From the NCBI GenBank assembly GCA_900468535.1, contig UBTY01000004.1:62001-126000 (forward strand): a DNA stretch of 64,000 nt, read 5' to 3'. This document shows positions 34,344-42,577 of the stretch, piece by piece. Position 1 is the first letter of the stretch. Every line of letters starts with the position of its first letter. The position numbers were made by a program, and so were the translations under genes. A model generated the notes under the pieces. It made no database searches. It was given only the letters and a program-made list of their open reading frames with translations, and had not been told where the DNA came from. Source of the stretch: Hyphomicrobiales bacterium. Lineage in GTDB: Bacteria > Pseudomonadota > Alphaproteobacteria > Rhizobiales > Rhizobiaceae.

Positions 34344-35129
34344 ATGCTGTACGGTAAGACCGTCGTCATCACAGGCGTGGCGGCCGGCATCGGCGCCAGA
34401 ACCACCGAGCTCGCCATCTCCCTCGGAGCCGACGTCATCGGGATCGACGTCAACGAACCGCCGGTTCCAAGCCCCAGCTTCATCAAGGGGGACCTCTCCA
34501 ACCCAAGCGGCATCCAGGACATCGTCCGTCGGTTGCCACGGCGGTTTGATGCGGTGCTCAACGTCGCGGGCATCTCCGGCAGAGCCGGTGCCGAGGCGAC
34601 CCTTGCGATCAATTTCTACGGACTGCGAGCATTTTCCGAAGCCTGCGCGCCGAAAATCCGTGAGGGGGGCGCCGTCGTGAACGTCGCATCCATCGCAGGT
34701 TATGGATGGCGGGCTAACCTTGAACAGGCCAAAGCCATGGTGAGCGAGCCCGGTTTCCCCGATATAAGGTCGGTTATGGAAAAGAACGGTGTGGACGATG
34801 ACATCGGATACCCGCTCTCCAAGGAACTGCTGATCCTCTGGACGCAGAAGGCCGCGCACCAGCCTCTTTTCAAGGATCGGGCAATTCGCGTGAACGCGGT
34901 CAGTCCAGGTCCGGTCGAAACTCAGATACTGAAGGAATTTCGAGCTGTCTTGGGCGATGAGAAAGTCGACAGCGACATCAGTCGGGTGGGCCGGGCTGCG
35001 ACTGCTTCCGATATCGCACCGGTCGTCCTGTTCCTAGCCTCGGACGCCGCTCGCTGGATCAACGGCGCCAATATTTCGAACGACGGCGGCCTCGAAGCCT
35101 CCATCAATGCAGACGTGCTCGGTTTTTAG
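34344..35129 (+). CDS. Short-chain dehydrogenase, coniferyl-alcohol dehydrogenase-like
   Basis: A 261-residue NAD(P)-dependent alcohol dehydrogenase. The cofactor loop is VVITGVAAGIGARTTELAIS, the structural motif is NVAGISG, the catalytic Ser is in VVNVASIAGYGW and the Tyr-Lys pair in YPLSKELLILWTQ, then SPGPVETQIL. The sequence matches the 3-alpha-hydroxysteroid/coniferyl-alcohol dehydrogenase branch (CalA of Pseudomonas type) in start, spacing and the WINGANISNDGGLEA end. It would oxidise an aromatic allylic or benzylic alcohol to the aldehyde, which the neighbouring aldehyde dehydrogenases could take on. The precise substrate is inferred. Confidence 0.78.
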   Translation: MLYGKTVVITGVAAGIGARTTELAISLGADVIGIDVNEPPVPSPSFIKGDLSNPSGIQDIVRRLPRRFDAVLNVAGISGRAGAEATLAINFYGLRAFSEACAPKIREGGAVVNVASIAGYGWRANLEQAKAMVSEPGFPDIRSVMEKNGVDDDIGYPLSKELLILWTQKAAHQPLFKDRAIRVNAVSPGPVETQILKEFRAVLGDEKVDSDISRVGRAATASDIAPVVLFLASDAARWINGANISNDGGLEASINADVLGF

Positions 35130-35144
35130 CGGAAGGAAATACAG

Positions 35145-36593
35145 ATGTTGGAACTTCAACAAATCATAGGCGGCAAATTCGTGCCTGCAATCTCTGGCAG
35201 GACGTTCGATCGGCTTGATCCGTACACCGGCAAGATTGCAAGTCGTGCTCCGGCCTCGAACCTCGAAGATGTGCAGGCTGCCGTTGCCGCGGCTGCCGCA
35301 GCTTTCCCAGCCTGGGCAAAGCTTGGGCCGGCCGCGCGCCGCGAACTCCTTCTCAAGGCGGCCGATGTCCTGGCGTCGAAGGCGGATGAGTTTGCTCGTA
35401 TCATGATCGAGGAAACCGGTGGCACGGCCCCATGGGCCGGGTTCAACACCATGCTTGCGGCAGGAATCCTGCGGGAAGCAGCCAGCATGACGACACAGAT
35501 CCAGGGCGAGATCATTCCATCAGACAAACCGGGCACGCTTTCGATGGCGGTGCGCCAGCCGGCGGGCGTTTGCCTCGGCATCGCCCCCTGGAACGCCCCG
35601 GTTATCCTCGGAACGCGCGCGATCGCAATGGCGTTGGCATGTGGCAATACCGTCATCCTCAAGGCATCGGAAGCATGCCCCGGCCTGCACATGCTGATCG
35701 GCAAGGCGCTTGTCGAAGCGGGCGTTCCGGCCGGTGTCGTCAACGTCATCACGAATGCCCCCCAGGATGCTGCGAAAATCGTCGAGGCATTGATCGCCGC
35801 TCCGGAAGTGCGCCGCGTCAACTTCACCGGCTCGACGAAGGTCGGTCGCATTATCGGTGAGCTCTGCGGCCGTCATCTGAAGCCGGCGCTCCTGGAACTC
35901 GGCGGTAAGGCGCCGATGATCGTTCTTGATGACGCCGACGTCGACGCTGCCGTGAATGGCGCCATCTTCGGCTCGTTCGCCAACATGGGCCAGATCTGCA
36001 TGTCAACGGAGCGGATCATCGTCGACGAGAAGATTGCTGACGAATTCGTGGAAAAGCTCGCCGCGCGCGCCAACAAGCTGCCTGCCGGCGATCCACGCGG
36101 CCATGTCGTGCTGGGTTCGCTCGTCACGCCGGAGGCCGCGACCAAGATGGAAGACTTTGTCGCGGACGCGGTTGGCAAGGGCGCCAAGCTGGTTGCCGGC
36201 GGAAAGCGCAGTGGCTCGGTGGTCGACGCCACGCTGCTCGATCACGTCAAACCGGGGATGCGTACCTTCGAGGAAGAATCCTTTGGGCCGGTAAAGCCGA
36301 TCGTTCGCGTCAAGGATGAGGCCGAGGCAATTCGTGTCGCCAATGATACGGAATACGGGCTGTCATCGTCGATCTATAGCCGTGACGTGCAGCGTGCCCT
36401 GGCTGTTGCGGCACAGATCCAGACAGGCATCTGCCATATCAACGGTCCGACCGTGCATGACGAGGCGCAAATGCCGTTCGGCGGTGTGAAGAGCTCAGGT
36501 TATGGCCGCTTCGGCGGAAAGGCTGCGATCAACGAGTTTACGGAACTGCGCTGGATCACCGTCGAAGATCCGCACCAACACTATCCGTTCTGA
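35145..36593 (+). CDS. Aldehyde dehydrogenase, aromatic-aldehyde type (second paralogue)
   Basis: A 482-residue NAD(P)-dependent aldehyde dehydrogenase of normal family length. Catalytic Cys285 is in NMGQICMSTERIIV, the base Glu in LLELGGKAPMI, the cofactor loop in VNFTGSTKVGRII. AAGGAAAT lies ahead of the ATG. It is clearly related to the first gene of the operon but lacks that protein's N-terminal extension. Having two related dehydrogenases around one transporter and one alcohol dehydrogenase suggests successive aldehydes in the same pathway, for example coniferyl aldehyde and vanillin. A strong hairpin ends the operon. Confidence 0.87.
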   Translation: MLELQQIIGGKFVPAISGRTFDRLDPYTGKIASRAPASNLEDVQAAVAAAAAAFPAWAKLGPAARRELLLKAADVLASKADEFARIMIEETGGTAPWAGFNTMLAAGILREAASMTTQIQGEIIPSDKPGTLSMAVRQPAGVCLGIAPWNAPVILGTRAIAMALACGNTVILKASEACPGLHMLIGKALVEAGVPAGVVNVITNAPQDAAKIVEALIAAPEVRRVNFTGSTKVGRIIGELCGRHLKPALLELGGKAPMIVLDDADVDAAVNGAIFGSFANMGQICMSTERIIVDEKIADEFVEKLAARANKLPAGDPRGHVVLGSLVTPEAATKMEDFVADAVGKGAKLVAGGKRSGSVVDATLLDHVKPGMRTFEEESFGPVKPIVRVKDEAEAIRVANDTEYGLSSSIYSRDVQRALAVAAQIQTGICHINGPTVHDEAQMPFGGVKSSGYGRFGGKAAINEFTELRWITVEDPHQHYPF

Positions 36594-36613
36594 CGTGATG
36601 TGAACGATCTCGA

Positions 36614-36641
36614 GATGTCGGCGTCTTATGATGCCGACATC
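36614..36641 (+). terminator. Hairpin at the end of the Liv/aldehyde dehydrogenase operon
   Basis: GATGTCGGC (36614-36622) and GCCGACATC (36633-36641) form a perfect 9-bp stem with a 10-nt loop, 20 bp after the aldehyde dehydrogenase stop. A C-run rather than a T-run follows, so termination may need Rho. Confidence 0.65.
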
Positions 36642-36717
36642 CCCCAAACGCGGGATGCGCTGCGCGCAATTCCGTGGTCGGTATCTCCCTGAACATCATC
36701 GTCGAGGGGTCGATATC

Positions 36718-37257
36718 GTGCTTGCCAATTTCAGAAGAAACATTGTCATGTTTTGCGTGACGCTACTGGCGTCGTGCAATGCTGTCCCGATCGAACAGGT
36801 TCCTTCGGACGCGGTCGTTGTCGTGGGGCCGAGTGATCTCCAGGGTAAGACCAGGGAGCAGATCGAAGCGGATGAGAAACGCCTAGCAGACAATGAGCGC
36901 ACGAGGACGCCGTCTATTCAAACCGACTATCCTGCGCCGACCAGGATTGCCGCCACAACACCTGCTGTTAACGCTTCCGGATTTCCGCAGCCGCCGGGCG
37001 ATAGTCGCTCTGACTGCGATGATCCGAACAGCCGATTTGTTCAGTGGATTCAGAGCGTTCAGCAGCAGGCCTCCTCTGGCGGCGTCTGCATGAACGCAAG
37101 AGGTGCCTACCTTATCAATTCCGAAGGCGCCAAGAAGTCGCGATATTGTGCACAGTTCTATTCGGGCACCGAGCGCGAGCAATCCCTTCAGCAGGCCGAG
37201 GAGTATGATCGCGTCGCCAACGAGGCCCGGGGAACGATGGGCGGCTCCTGTGGCTGA
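36718..37257 (+). CDS. Putative lipoprotein of unknown function
   Basis: About 179 residues from the GTG at 36718, which has GAGGGG 8 nt upstream. The N-terminus FRRNIVMFCVTLLASCNAVP is a lipoprotein signal with lipobox LASC, so Cys20 would be lipidated. The mature part has an acidic helix (QGKTREQIEADEKRLADNER), a Pro/Thr-rich linker, then a C-terminal domain with four Cys (DSRSDCDDPNSRF, GGVCMNARG, SRYCAQFY, GGSCG) that could form two disulfides. The longer frame from 36628 is not used because it would bury the signal peptide. No known family. Confidence 0.6.
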   Translation: MLANFRRNIVMFCVTLLASCNAVPIEQVPSDAVVVVGPSDLQGKTREQIEADEKRLADNERTRTPSIQTDYPAPTRIAATTPAVNASGFPQPPGDSRSDCDDPNSRFVQWIQSVQQQASSGGVCMNARGAYLINSEGAKKSRYCAQFYSGTEREQSLQQAEEYDRVANEARGTMGGSCG

Positions 37258-37345
37258 CGTATCGCGGTAGAAGAAGCCGGCCACCGTTTGCAAGATCGAA
37301 GTTCGTGATCAGCTTCTGATAGAACGCATCGGCGGCCAAGCAGGC
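37255..37345 (-). pseudogene. Remnant of an Lrp/AsnC regulator gene (C-terminal fragment)
   Basis: The minus strand encodes DAFYQKLITNFDLA, identical to residues in the intact Lrp gene at 39624-40106 (YDAFYQKLITNFDLATVTGF). DNA identity over about 60 bp (37269-37328 against 39680-39738) is high, with one extra base that shifts the frame; beyond the shift GFFYRD can be read, like the GFFSMEA of the intact gene. Nothing further upstream is recognisable as Lrp. It is a decayed copy or a recombination scar just downstream of the aldo/keto reductase gene. Confidence 0.72.
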
Positions 37346-37422
37346 GGGCGACGACCGGTATTGATTTCCTAAACCGTGTTCGTCGTCGCATGCGTCGATG
37401 GTGGCTATGAGTGCAGATTGGC

Positions 37423-38505
37423 TCAGTAGCGGGCGGTGCTCTGTGCAAGCATGGGCCAAAGCGTTGTTTGAACACCGTTGATGCGGGTTCCTCCGTAGCC
37501 AAGCATCGGCGTCCCTGTCTCGAGCACATGGGCGGGAAAGTTGAGAGTCGGTTTGGAGATAGCGTCAAGACGCGCAATGTGCTCCTCGCCGAGCGCAACC
37601 TCTAACGCGGCAAGGTTCTCAACGAACTGCTCCTTTCGGCGGGCACCGACCAAAATCGAGGCAACGGCAGGCTTGGTCCTGAGCCATGCGAGCGCGACCG
37701 TCGCGGGACTGGCGCCGACGTCTTCAGCAACCTGATGCAAAACATCGATGACATCGTAATCTGCTTCGGATGGGGCGCCTGCAATCATGGATCTCGACGC
37801 GTCCGCCGGCATGGCCGCCGAGCGCCGGTATTTGCCGGACAGAAAACCGTTCTTCAGCGGGCTCCAGGGCATGATGGCCATGTCCAAGGCCTCCGCCATG
37901 GGGACATGCTCGCCTTCGATGGTGCGTTCGAGCAAGGAATATTCGAGTTGCAAGGCGATGACTGGCGTCCAGCCGCGAAAGTGGGACAGAACCGATGCTT
38001 CGGCTGTTTTCCATGCCGGGAGATCTGACAGTCCGATGTACCGGATCTTTCCAGAACGAACGAGATCATCAAGCGCACGCAGTGTCTCTTCGATTGGCGC
38101 GAACTTGTCCCAGTTGTGCAGCCAGTAGATATCGACATAATCGGTCTGCAGTCGGCGCAATGACGCTTCCAACTGATGGATCATCGACTTGCGTCCAGCT
38201 CCGCCACCATTCGGATCCCTCGGATGGAGACTGGCAAAGAACTTGGTTCCGAGAACCACGCGGTCCCGTTTTGAGGGCTGTCCAGCGAAATAGTCACCGA
38301 TGATCTTTTCAGAATGTCCATTGGTATAAATGTTCGCCGTGTCGATCGAGTTGCCGCCCCGATCGAGATATTCCGCGAGGATCTCCACCGAATGCTCGGC
38401 ATCCGTCCCCCAGCCCCAGTCTTCACCAAAGGTCATGGTGCCCAATGTCAGCGGGCTTACACGAAGGGCCGAACGGCCGAGAGTGACAAATGAATCCAGT
38501 GGCAT
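37423..38505 (-). CDS. Aldo/keto reductase
   Basis: A 360-residue NADPH-dependent oxidoreductase with the (beta/alpha)8 barrel. Catalytic residues are visible: Asp and Tyr in NSIDTANIYTNGHSEKIIGD, Lys in VLGTKFFASLHP, His in VDIYWLHNWDK. The cofactor-binding segment MAIMPWSPLKNGFLSGKYRR is typical of the AKR11/YajO-like branch. It is divergent from an AraC regulator across 136 bp, an arrangement like yqhC-yqhD/dkgA, where the regulator responds to aldehydes. The 3' end is next to an Lrp remnant. Confidence 0.86.
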   Translation of the reverse strand: MPLDSFVTLGRSALRVSPLTLGTMTFGEDWGWGTDAEHSVEILAEYLDRGGNSIDTANIYTNGHSEKIIGDYFAGQPSKRDRVVLGTKFFASLHPRDPNGGGAGRKSMIHQLEASLRRLQTDYVDIYWLHNWDKFAPIEETLRALDDLVRSGKIRYIGLSDLPAWKTAEASVLSHFRGWTPVIALQLEYSLLERTIEGEHVPMAEALDMAIMPWSPLKNGFLSGKYRRSAAMPADASRSMIAGAPSEADYDVIDVLHQVAEDVGASPATVALAWLRTKPAVASILVGARRKEQFVENLAALEVALGEEHIARLDAISKPTLNFPAHVLETGTPMLGYGGTRINGVQTTLWPMLAQSTARY

Positions 38506-38641
38506 AACAGCTCCTGATTTGCGAATTCAATTGTCCTGATTTTAATATCTCGCAGTCCAATCGGCGTAGACCATTGCTGCCATCCTGTTGCACAATCATG
38601 CCAACCGCTTGCTGATATGTCCCAAACCATCCGGATGGCCG

Positions 38642-39532
38642 ATGCAAAAGCTTTTGGAACTCGCTGCGCTGATCGAGAAACACGCCGGCCCGCGCTACCT
38701 AACCAACGTGCTTCCGGGCATCCGGCTACTGCGCTCGACTAGTGTGACCGATCCGCTGGCGGGGCTTGCGGTTCCGACTTTTGCCGTGGTGGCCCAGGGC
38801 GCCAAGCAAACGGTGATCGGCGACACGGTCTGCGACTACCGTGCCGGAGATTCTCTCGTAATCTCGCTGGATGTCCCGGTCAGTGCTCATGTCACGAAGG
38901 CGAGCCAAGAAGAGCCGTTTCTCGGCTTCGAGATGGCACTAGACCCGGCGGCGCTGGCCGCGTTGGCAGTGGAGACCGGCCTTCATCCTTTGATCAGCGA
39001 TACCGAGATGGGTGCTGCGGTGAGCCCGCTGCCGGAAAACCTTCTGGATGCACTTGTCCGCCTCCTTACCCTCCTCGACGCGCCGTCGGATACCACGGCG
39101 CTGCGTCCGGCGATCGAGCGGGAAGTGATGTGGCGGCTTTTGACCGGCGAACATGCCTCGGTCATCCGCCAGATCGGCTTTGAGGGTGGACCTACGTCCC
39201 GAATAGTCCAAGCCATCGAATGGCTAAAGCAGAATTTTGCCGAGCCGGTCCAGGTCGAGGACCTCGCCTCACGGGCTGGCATGAGCGTCACCTCGTTCCA
39301 CCGCCATTTCCGCCGCGCGACATCGATGACGCCGATCCAGTATCAGAAACGCGTGCGTCTCATCCACGCACGAACCAAACTTCTGTCCGAGCAAAGGAGC
39401 GTTGCGTCGATCGGGTTCGAGATCGGCTACGAAAGCGCATCGCAGTTCAATCGGGAATATCGGCGCGAGTTCGGTGCTTCGCCGGGGGTCGATGCGGCAA
39501 GGTTTCGTTCGGTGGGCGACGTCATGAGGTGA
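38642..39532 (+). CDS. AraC-family regulator (YqhC-like, AraC_N domain)
   Basis: A 296-residue regulator. The N-terminal AraC_N domain is evident in PTFAVVAQGAKQTVIGDTVC and DSLVISLDVPVSAHVTKAS; the C-terminal double HTH in VQVEDLASRAGMSVTSFHRH and RSVASIGFEIGYESASQFNR, then EYRREFGASPG. The group includes YqhC, which activates aldehyde reductases. It is divergent from an aldo/keto reductase, which supports aldehyde-responsive control. Start taken at the ATG at 38642; an upstream TTG at 38588 is in frame but less likely. Confidence 0.86.
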   Translation: MQKLLELAALIEKHAGPRYLTNVLPGIRLLRSTSVTDPLAGLAVPTFAVVAQGAKQTVIGDTVCDYRAGDSLVISLDVPVSAHVTKASQEEPFLGFEMALDPAALAALAVETGLHPLISDTEMGAAVSPLPENLLDALVRLLTLLDAPSDTTALRPAIEREVMWRLLTGEHASVIRQIGFEGGPTSRIVQAIEWLKQNFAEPVQVEDLASRAGMSVTSFHRHFRRATSMTPIQYQKRVRLIHARTKLLSEQRSVASIGFEIGYESASQFNREYRREFGASPGVDAARFRSVGDVMR

Positions 39533-39623
39533 CTTCGATCGCGAACTGCTGTGTCAGAACGCAGGGCAGTCGGACTGCTGCCGCACTTAACGCGCGGTTG
39601 TCGACATGGAGCTCTCCAGAACG

Positions 39624-40106
39624 TCACCGCATTCTCATCAGATCGACCGGACGATTGTTGATGATCGCTTCCATCGAGAAAAAGCCGGTCACCGTTGCGA
39701 GATCGAAATTGGTGATCAGCTTCTGATAGAACGCATCATAGCCCGACATGCCTTTCGTGACGACCTTGATAAGGTAGTCCCAGTCGCCGCCGATCCGATA
39801 GAAATCGATCACCTCGGGGATCCGCTCGACATGAGCGCGAAATCCCTCGCTCCATTCCTTGGAATGATGGCGCGTTCGGATCATCACGAAGACGGTAAGA
39901 TCAAAGCCGAGTGCCCGAAGATCGATGTCGCTGTGCGAGCCTCGGATCAGCCCGATCGAGTTCAACCGCTGCAGCCGCCGCCAGCAGGCGTTTTGCGACA
40001 AGCCGACCTTGTCCGCCAGATCTCGCTGGGAGAGATTCGCATCGTTCTGCATGGCACTCAAAATCTTCATATCAAATGCGTCGATTTTTGTCAGTTCATC
40101 GTTCAT
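39624..40106 (-). CDS. Lrp/AsnC-family transcriptional regulator
   Basis: A 160-residue regulator. HTH at residues 5-60 (IDAFDMKILSAMQNDANLSQ, then LADKVGLSQNACWRRLQRLN), RAM effector domain after that (IGGDWDYLIKVVTKGMSGYD). The ATG at 40106 is preferred over the TTG at 40118. It is divergent from the cysteine-desulfurase-like operon across 99 bp. Lrp proteins of this size that sit beside cysteine or sulfide genes (DecR/CuyR-like) sense L-cysteine, so that is the favoured effector here. An incomplete second copy lies at 37255-37345. Confidence 0.88.
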   Translation of the reverse strand: MNDELTKIDAFDMKILSAMQNDANLSQRDLADKVGLSQNACWRRLQRLNSIGLIRGSHSDIDLRALGFDLTVFVMIRTRHHSKEWSEGFRAHVERIPEVIDFYRIGGDWDYLIKVVTKGMSGYDAFYQKLITNFDLATVTGFFSMEAIINNRPVDLMRMR

Positions 40107-40205
40107 TTGAAATGCCAATCGGAAAAATACTCAGAAAATAGGTGAATTTACTGACCGTGAAGCAGGATACGATCGGTGTCAATATCCGAGCTTAGGAGAG
40201 AGCCC

Positions 40206-41708
40206 GTGGACATCGCCCCCGCAGCGCCAGGTCGTTCCGAAACACCGCTTTCCAATTTTCGTCGCAGCTTGAACAAATCGGGCGTGATGGCTGATCTTCG
40301 CGATGGTCTCATCGGGGCACACGCCACGATCTCCGGCCCCTACGGCGAGAAAGAACTGGTTTACGCCGACTATGTCGCATCCGGCCGTGCGCTCCATCAG
40401 ATCGAGCGCTTTATACTGGTTGAAGTCCTTCCCTACTACGCCAACAGCCACACCGAGGCCTCCTACTGTGGCGGCTTCATGACGCGGATGCGGAGGGATG
40501 CGCGTGCCATGATTGGCGCGTTCTGCGGAGCGAGGGCGGACCAGCATGCGGTCATTTTCACGGGCTCCGGTGCGACGTCCGGGATCAATCGCCTGGTCAA
40601 GCTGTTCGGCGTCACCGAAGCCGTTGCCGCCGGCAAACGGGTCCGCGTTGTCATCGGCCCCTACGAGCATCACTCCAACATCCTGCCCTGGAGGGAAAGT
40701 GGAGCTGAGATTGTCGAGATCGCCGAGGCCCCAACGGGTGGTCCGGACCTGTCCCTCCTCAGCCATGCGCTCGAGAAGGACGCGGCTGATCTGACGGTAT
40801 GCACACTCTCCGCAGCCTCGAACATTACGGGCATTACCAGCGATGTCGCGGCAATCACGGCTATGGTGAAAGCCGCCGGCGCGAAAATGATCTGGGACTA
40901 CGCCGGCGCCGGACCATATGTCCCGATATCGATGTCTCCAGGCGTTGACGCAGAAATTGACGCTATCGTCGTCTCGCCGCACAAGTTTATCGGCGGCCCC
41001 GGCGCATCCGGCATGCTGATCCTTCGACGCGATGCTGTCTCGACAAAGAAGCCATCATGGCCGGGTGGCGGGACAGTGAAATTCGTGTCGCCGCAGACGC
41101 ACGACTATTCAGATAGCCTCGAAGCGCGCGAAGAGGCCGGAACGCCGAACGTCGTAGGCGATATACGCGCCGCGCTGGCTTTCATCGTCAAGGACGCCAT
41201 CGGTGCCGAGGTAATGGCAAAACGCAATCGCGAGCTCGCAGAGCGCGCCTTCGACGCCTGGAAGGATATCCCGCAGATCGAGATCCTCGGCCTCTCGGAA
41301 CCTGAGCGACTTCCGATCTTCTCCTTCCGTGTCAAGAACGGGAAGGGCGGCTACGTGCACCAGCAGCTGGTAACGCGAATGCTGAGCGACCGCTTCGGCA
41401 TTCAGGCTCGCGGCGGCTGCGCCTGCGCGGGACCATACGTGCACCGGCTGCTGTCCATCGACGAAGAGCAGTCCGAGGCCATACGGCAGGCGATCCTTTC
41501 CGGCGATGAGATCAGCAAGCCGGGCTTCATCCGACTCAACTTCAGCGTTCTCCTTTCCGAGGAAAAGGTTCAATTTATTCTCGATGCCGTGAAGCAGATT
41601 GCAACGGACGCGACGAGCTTCGAAGCGGATTACGATGTCGATCCGAGCCGGGCCATTTTTGCTCCCCGGACTGCAGTGGTCGAAGGCAAAGCCTATGCTC
41701 AAGCCTGA
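40206..41708 (+). CDS. Class V PLP-dependent enzyme, cysteine desulfurase-like
   Basis: A 500-residue fold-type I PLP enzyme, longer than SufS/IscS (about 400). The PLP lysine is in DAIVVSPHKFIGGPGASGML near residue 260-280, an earlier cofactor-binding stretch is HAVIFTGSGATSGINRLVKL, and a candidate catalytic cysteine lies in the glycine-rich GIQARGGCACAGPYVHRLLS near residue 400. GTG start at 40206 with TAGGAGAG. The stop overlaps the next gene. Context with a persulfide dioxygenase-like enzyme and TauE suggests it takes sulfur from cysteine or a related thiol; it might instead be a lyase. Confidence 0.82.
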   Translation: MDIAPAAPGRSETPLSNFRRSLNKSGVMADLRDGLIGAHATISGPYGEKELVYADYVASGRALHQIERFILVEVLPYYANSHTEASYCGGFMTRMRRDARAMIGAFCGARADQHAVIFTGSGATSGINRLVKLFGVTEAVAAGKRVRVVIGPYEHHSNILPWRESGAEIVEIAEAPTGGPDLSLLSHALEKDAADLTVCTLSAASNITGITSDVAAITAMVKAAGAKMIWDYAGAGPYVPISMSPGVDAEIDAIVVSPHKFIGGPGASGMLILRRDAVSTKKPSWPGGGTVKFVSPQTHDYSDSLEAREEAGTPNVVGDIRAALAFIVKDAIGAEVMAKRNRELAERAFDAWKDIPQIEILGLSEPERLPIFSFRVKNGKGGYVHQQLVTRMLSDRFGIQARGGCACAGPYVHRLLSIDEEQSEAIRQAILSGDEISKPGFIRLNFSVLLSEEKVQFILDAVKQIATDATSFEADYDVDPSRAIFAPRTAVVEGKAYAQA

Positions 41709-42573
41709 GGTCACCGGGTTCTACGATCAGCGAACGGGCAGCATCCAGTATGTCGTCGCGTGCCCGCGCTCGCGCAGATGCGCCATCATTGACCCCGTGC
41801 TCGATTTCGATGAGAAGTCTGGTTCCACTGCGACGACGAACGCGGACGCCATCCTCGATCACATTCGACATCATGACCTCAAGCTCGACTGGATCCTGGA
41901 TACCCATCCGCATGCGGATCATTTCTCCGCCGCAGCCTACCTGAAAGCGAAGACCGGCGCACCGACCGCCATCGGCGAGCACATCAGGGACGTGCAGCAG
42001 ATCTGGCAAAAGATCTACAACTGGCCAGACCTTGCTTGCGACGGGTCGCAGTGGGACCGACTGTTTCGCGATGGCGAGACATTCAAAATCGGCGAGTTGG
42101 ACGCACGCGTCCTTCATTCGCCGGGACACACCTTGGCTTCGATCAGTTACGTCGTCGGCGATGCGGCCTTCATTCACGACACCCTGTTCATGCCCGACAG
42201 CGGGACCGCGCGGGCCGACTTTCCAGGCGGCAGCGCCGAGAGCCTTTGGCGGTCGATCCAGACCATCCTGAGCCTGCCTAACGAGACACGTCTTTTCACC
42301 GGTCACGACTATATGCCGGGAGGGCGCCAGCCTTTGTGGGAGAGTTCGGTCGCGGAGCAGAAGCGAAGCAATCCCCATGTCGCCGGCCAGTCACGACAGG
42401 ATTTCATCCAACGTCGCGAAGCCCGTGACAAGACACTGCCCATGCCGCGGCTAATCCTCCATGCGCTTCAGGTCAATATCCGGGCAGGGGAATTGCCCCC
42501 GGTCGAGGAGAGCGGCCAGCGCTTTCTAAAGATCCCGCTCGACGCGTTCCCGGCATCGGTGTGGAGTTCCTGA
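41695..42573 (+). CDS. MBL-fold persulfide dioxygenase-like hydrolase
   Basis: A 292-residue metallo-beta-lactamase-fold protein of the ETHE1/Blh branch. The signature THPHADHFSAAAYLKAKTGA near residue 65-84 is characteristic, followed by the second His in LHSPGHTLASISYVVGD, the metal Asp in IHDTLFMPDSGTARADFPGG, and the last His in TRLFTGHDYMPGG. Members oxidise glutathione or protein persulfide to sulfite using a mononuclear iron. It overlaps the upstream PLP enzyme by 14 nt and precedes a TauE/SafE exporter by 4 bp. It lacks a fused rhodanese domain. Confidence 0.86.
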   Translation: MLKPEVTGFYDQRTGSIQYVVACPRSRRCAIIDPVLDFDEKSGSTATTNADAILDHIRHHDLKLDWILDTHPHADHFSAAAYLKAKTGAPTAIGEHIRDVQQIWQKIYNWPDLACDGSQWDRLFRDGETFKIGELDARVLHSPGHTLASISYVVGDAAFIHDTLFMPDSGTARADFPGGSAESLWRSIQTILSLPNETRLFTGHDYMPGGRQPLWESSVAEQKRSNPHVAGQSRQDFIQRREARDKTLPMPRLILHALQVNIRAGELPPVEESGQRFLKIPLDAFPASVWSS

Positions 42574-42577
42574 CCGC

